Positions 62,429-64,000 of a stretch of 64,000 bases of DNA are shown piece by piece. The DNA comes from Rhizosphaericola mali. Its GTDB lineage: Bacteria; Bacteroidota; Bacteroidia; Chitinophagales; Chitinophagaceae. The notes under the pieces were generated by a model. It searched no databases. It was not told where the DNA came from and was given only the letters and a program-made list of their open reading frames with translations. Made by a program: the position numbers and the translations under genes. Each line of letters begins with the position of its first letter. Position 1 is the first letter of the stretch. The stretch lies in assembly GCF_004337365.2 (NCBI RefSeq), contig NZ_CP044016.1, positions 4,259,507 to 4,323,506 of the forward strand, given 5' to 3'.

Positions 62429-63157
62429 CTAATTTTTAAATGACTGTGTGATTTTTTTCATCGCAATTACTTCATTCTCATCCACTAAAGTTGAAGTAAG
62501 ATTTTCATTCATTGATTCAACAATGAATTGCATTTTAGTAGTTGCTTCCATTCTTGCGGAAGAGTGACATTCAGAAGCACCGGTTTCCTCAAATAGAATT
62601 GATAATTTTTGTGCACGTACGCCACTTCCTGGGAGAATGATGATGCGATTGTCCGCTTTTTTGATTAATTGCGTAATTAAAGGTAGCGCATCATTGACAT
62701 TTGGTTTTTGACCACTTGTCAATATACGTTTACAACCAGTAGCAATTACATCTTCTAAAGATTGCAAAGGATCAATGCATCTATCAAATGCGCGGTGAAA
62801 AGTGATTTCCATGTCTGCTGCTAAATCAACTAATTCTTTTGTACGAATGGTATCGATATGCCCATCGGCGTTCAATAATCCAATGACTGCACCCTTGAAG
62901 CCAAGTGATTTGATCATAATAAGATCTTGTTTCATGACTTCAAATTCATCATCCGAATATAAAAAATCTCCACCTCTTGGGCGAATAATGGGAAATACCG
63001 GGATCTGTATTTTTTCAGAAATTGATTTTAGCGTTCCGTAGGATGGAGTCGTGCCGCCGTCAAACGGATTTTCACATAATTCTATTCTATCTGCGCCCGC
63101 AGATTGTGCTAGTAGTGCAGATTCTATATTAAAAACAGCAATTTCCAAAGTTTTCAT
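62429..63157 (-). CDS. cutC: Copper homeostasis protein CutC family
   Basis: 242 residues. LEIAVFNIESALLAQSAGAD, RIELCENPFDGGTTPSYGTL and IRPRGGDFLYSDDEFEVMKQ, then GAVIGLLNADGHID and ITFHRAFD, are the CutC blocks. The fold is a TIM barrel and the protein is cytoplasmic. Involvement in copper tolerance is reported for the family but the enzymatic role is unsettled. The start is ATG 63157, divergent from the next gene. Confidence 0.88.
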   Translation of the reverse strand: MKTLEIAVFNIESALLAQSAGADRIELCENPFDGGTTPSYGTLKSISEKIQIPVFPIIRPRGGDFLYSDDEFEVMKQDLIMIKSLGFKGAVIGLLNADGHIDTIRTKELVDLAADMEITFHRAFDRCIDPLQSLEDVIATGCKRILTSGQKPNVNDALPLITQLIKKADNRIIILPGSGVRAQKLSILFEETGASECHSSARMEATTKMQFIVESMNENLTSTLVDENEVIAMKKITQSFKN

Positions 63158-63206
63158 AAATGCGAATGTACATAGAAGAGAACTGCATTTTTTGTTTTAG
63201 GAGTTA

Positions 63207-63214
63207 TATTTTTG
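63207..63214 (+). promoter_or_regulatory. -7 box of the RsmB-like gene
   Basis: TATTTTTG followed by CA matches TAnnTTTG and lies 6 nt before the ATG at 63221, so the mRNA would be nearly leaderless. No -33 TTG at the usual distance. Confidence 0.45.
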
Positions 63215-63220
63215 CATACG

Positions 63221-64000
63221 ATGTATCCAAATAGATTTAACAGTTATTCCAATTCGGCACAGCATTTTATTGATAAATATGATGGTTCCTTGCCGTTTGC
63301 TCATTTTATAAAAGCGCAATTTGCAGAAAATAAAAAATACGGTAGCAAAGATCGCCGATGGATTGCCCATTTTTGTTATTGTTATTTTCGGGTGGCATCA
63401 GCACTACTCGGTTCGGAAAAGGAAATAGCTATTCGTATCGCCGTGTATTTGTGTTCGGATGATTTATCAGAATATGATGCAATTTTTGATAAACATTGGT
63501 TCGATGCGTCTAATCTAAATGAGCGAATTGAGATTATACAAAATCAGTTTCCTGCTTTTAATTGGGTACATAGTTTCCCATTCCTTGATAAATTGTCTGA
63601 CAAAATTGATAAAGAGACATTTCAAATATCTTTTTTGCAACAGCCGGATGTTTTTTTGCGTGTTCGTCCGCAAAAGTTGGAAATTGTCAAAAAGAAGCTA
63701 AAAAAAGTAGATTGGAATTATCATTGGGAAAATGAGTATTGTTTGCGTATTCCACCGAATATCAAAATTGAAGAATATTTTGAAATTAATAAAGAAGTTG
63801 TCGTGCAGGACTATATGTCACAATCCATTGCACAATATTTTCCGGATATACCTGTGAAATCTTATTTCGATTGTTGCGCGGCAAGTGGAGGTAAAGCAAT
63901 GCTTTTTCACGATTATTTTCCTGATGTTTTTTTAAATGTGACTGATATAAGATCCAGTATTTTAAATAATTTGAAAAAAAGATTTCATGAAGCAGGTATA
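63221..64000 (+). CDS. RsmB/NOP2-type rRNA (cytosine-5) methyltransferase, 3' truncated by window
   Basis: The frame starts at ATG 63221 and stays open for 260 codons to the window edge. The N-terminal region HFIDKYDGSLPFAHFIKAQF with KKYGSKDRRWIAHFCYCYFR is the RsmB-like RNA-binding part. The SAM motif I is visible as YFDCCAASGGKAMLFHDYF (most family members have Pro where this has Ser). Such enzymes methylate a cytosine in 16S rRNA in the cytoplasm. Catalytic cysteines lie beyond the window end, so activity cannot be checked. Divergent from cutC, 63 nt apart. Confidence 0.85.
   Translation, partial: MYPNRFNSYSNSAQHFIDKYDGSLPFAHFIKAQFAENKKYGSKDRRWIAHFCYCYFRVASALLGSEKEIAIRIAVYLCSDDLSEYDAIFDKHWFDASNLNERIEIIQNQFPAFNWVHSFPFLDKLSDKIDKETFQISFLQQPDVFLRVRPQKLEIVKKKLKKVDWNYHWENEYCLRIPPNIKIEEYFEINKEVVVQDYMSQSIAQYFPDIPVKSYFDCCAASGGKAMLFHDYFPDVFLNVTDIRSSILNNLKKRFHEAGI

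Noticed and set aside
1-64000. Search for tRNA, rRNA, CRISPR arrays, integrases, transposases and toxin-antitoxin pairs
   Set aside because: No cloverleaf, rRNA segment, regularly spaced repeats or recombinase motifs were recognised by eye; short or degenerate cases could be missed without tools.

Overview
The window is chromosomal DNA of a Bacteroidetes bacterium, most likely of the Chitinophagaceae or a close relative. The evidence is a gliding-motility lipoprotein GldB, many short lipoproteins and signal-peptide proteins, A+T-rich DNA, Bacteroidetes-type -7 boxes (TAnnTTTG, once with a well-spaced -33 TTG ahead of the S10 operon), and a general absence of Shine-Dalgarno sequences. I see no rRNA, tRNA, CRISPR array, phage, integrase or transposase.

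Layout. (1) 1-6419: the end of a polysaccharide locus, unusually A+T-rich, with a GT4 fragment, a GT92-like transferase, a 1053-residue methyltransferase/double GT2 fusion and two paralogous GT-B-like proteins. (2) 6490-12583: an MsbA-like ABC exporter facing an array of four GT9 (heptosyltransferase-type) genes. (3) 12622-23102: metabolic and envelope genes: enoyl-CoA hydratase, gamma-glutamyltransferase, a secreted two-gene segment flanked by direct copies of a 64-nt structured repeat, a TlpA-like thioredoxin, NadE, GldB and class I aldolase. (4) 23217-25961: an exported GH2 glycosidase. (5) 26125-38192: the S10-spc ribosomal protein block from rpsJ to secY, then map behind a terminator. The alpha-operon genes (infA, rpmJ, rpsM, rpsK, rpsD, rpoA, rplQ) do not follow. 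(6) 39161-45538: a BaiN-like flavoprotein, three small secreted proteins (one frameshifted), a GH3-family acyl-adenylating enzyme, polyphosphate glucokinase and rplU-rpmA. (7) 45662-52220: a cysteine-cluster protein, dGTPase, a Tat-exported SDR, LptB, Dxr and RseP. (8) 52304-56436: a GT4 and three genes predicted to supply all four enzymatic activities for GDP-D-glycero-D-manno-heptose, with HddC and GmhB fused. (9) 56496-64000: AzoR, M28 peptidase, GltX, a nuclease-fold lipoprotein, a small membrane protein, CutC and the start of an RsmB/NOP2-type rRNA methyltransferase.

How it fits together. Much of the window serves the cell surface: sugar-nucleotide heptose synthesis (53437-56436), GT9/GT4/GT2 transferases, an MsbA-like flippase, LptB, and exported hydrolases and lipoproteins. 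The translation block carries most of the RNA-level structure. It has a 280-nt rpsJ-rplC spacer with two mutually exclusive hairpins, hairpins in several other spacers, terminator-like hairpins before rplO and secY, and strong Shine-Dalgarno motifs only at rplE, rpsH, rplP and map.

The strongest unusual signals are the rpsJ-rplC spacer, the repeat-flanked segment at 15369-17655, the T8-tract frameshift at 41775-41782, the HddC-GmhB fusion, the selective Shine-Dalgarno motifs, and near-leaderless promoters at dgt, gltX and the RsmB-like gene. No wholly new defence or mobile system is visible.
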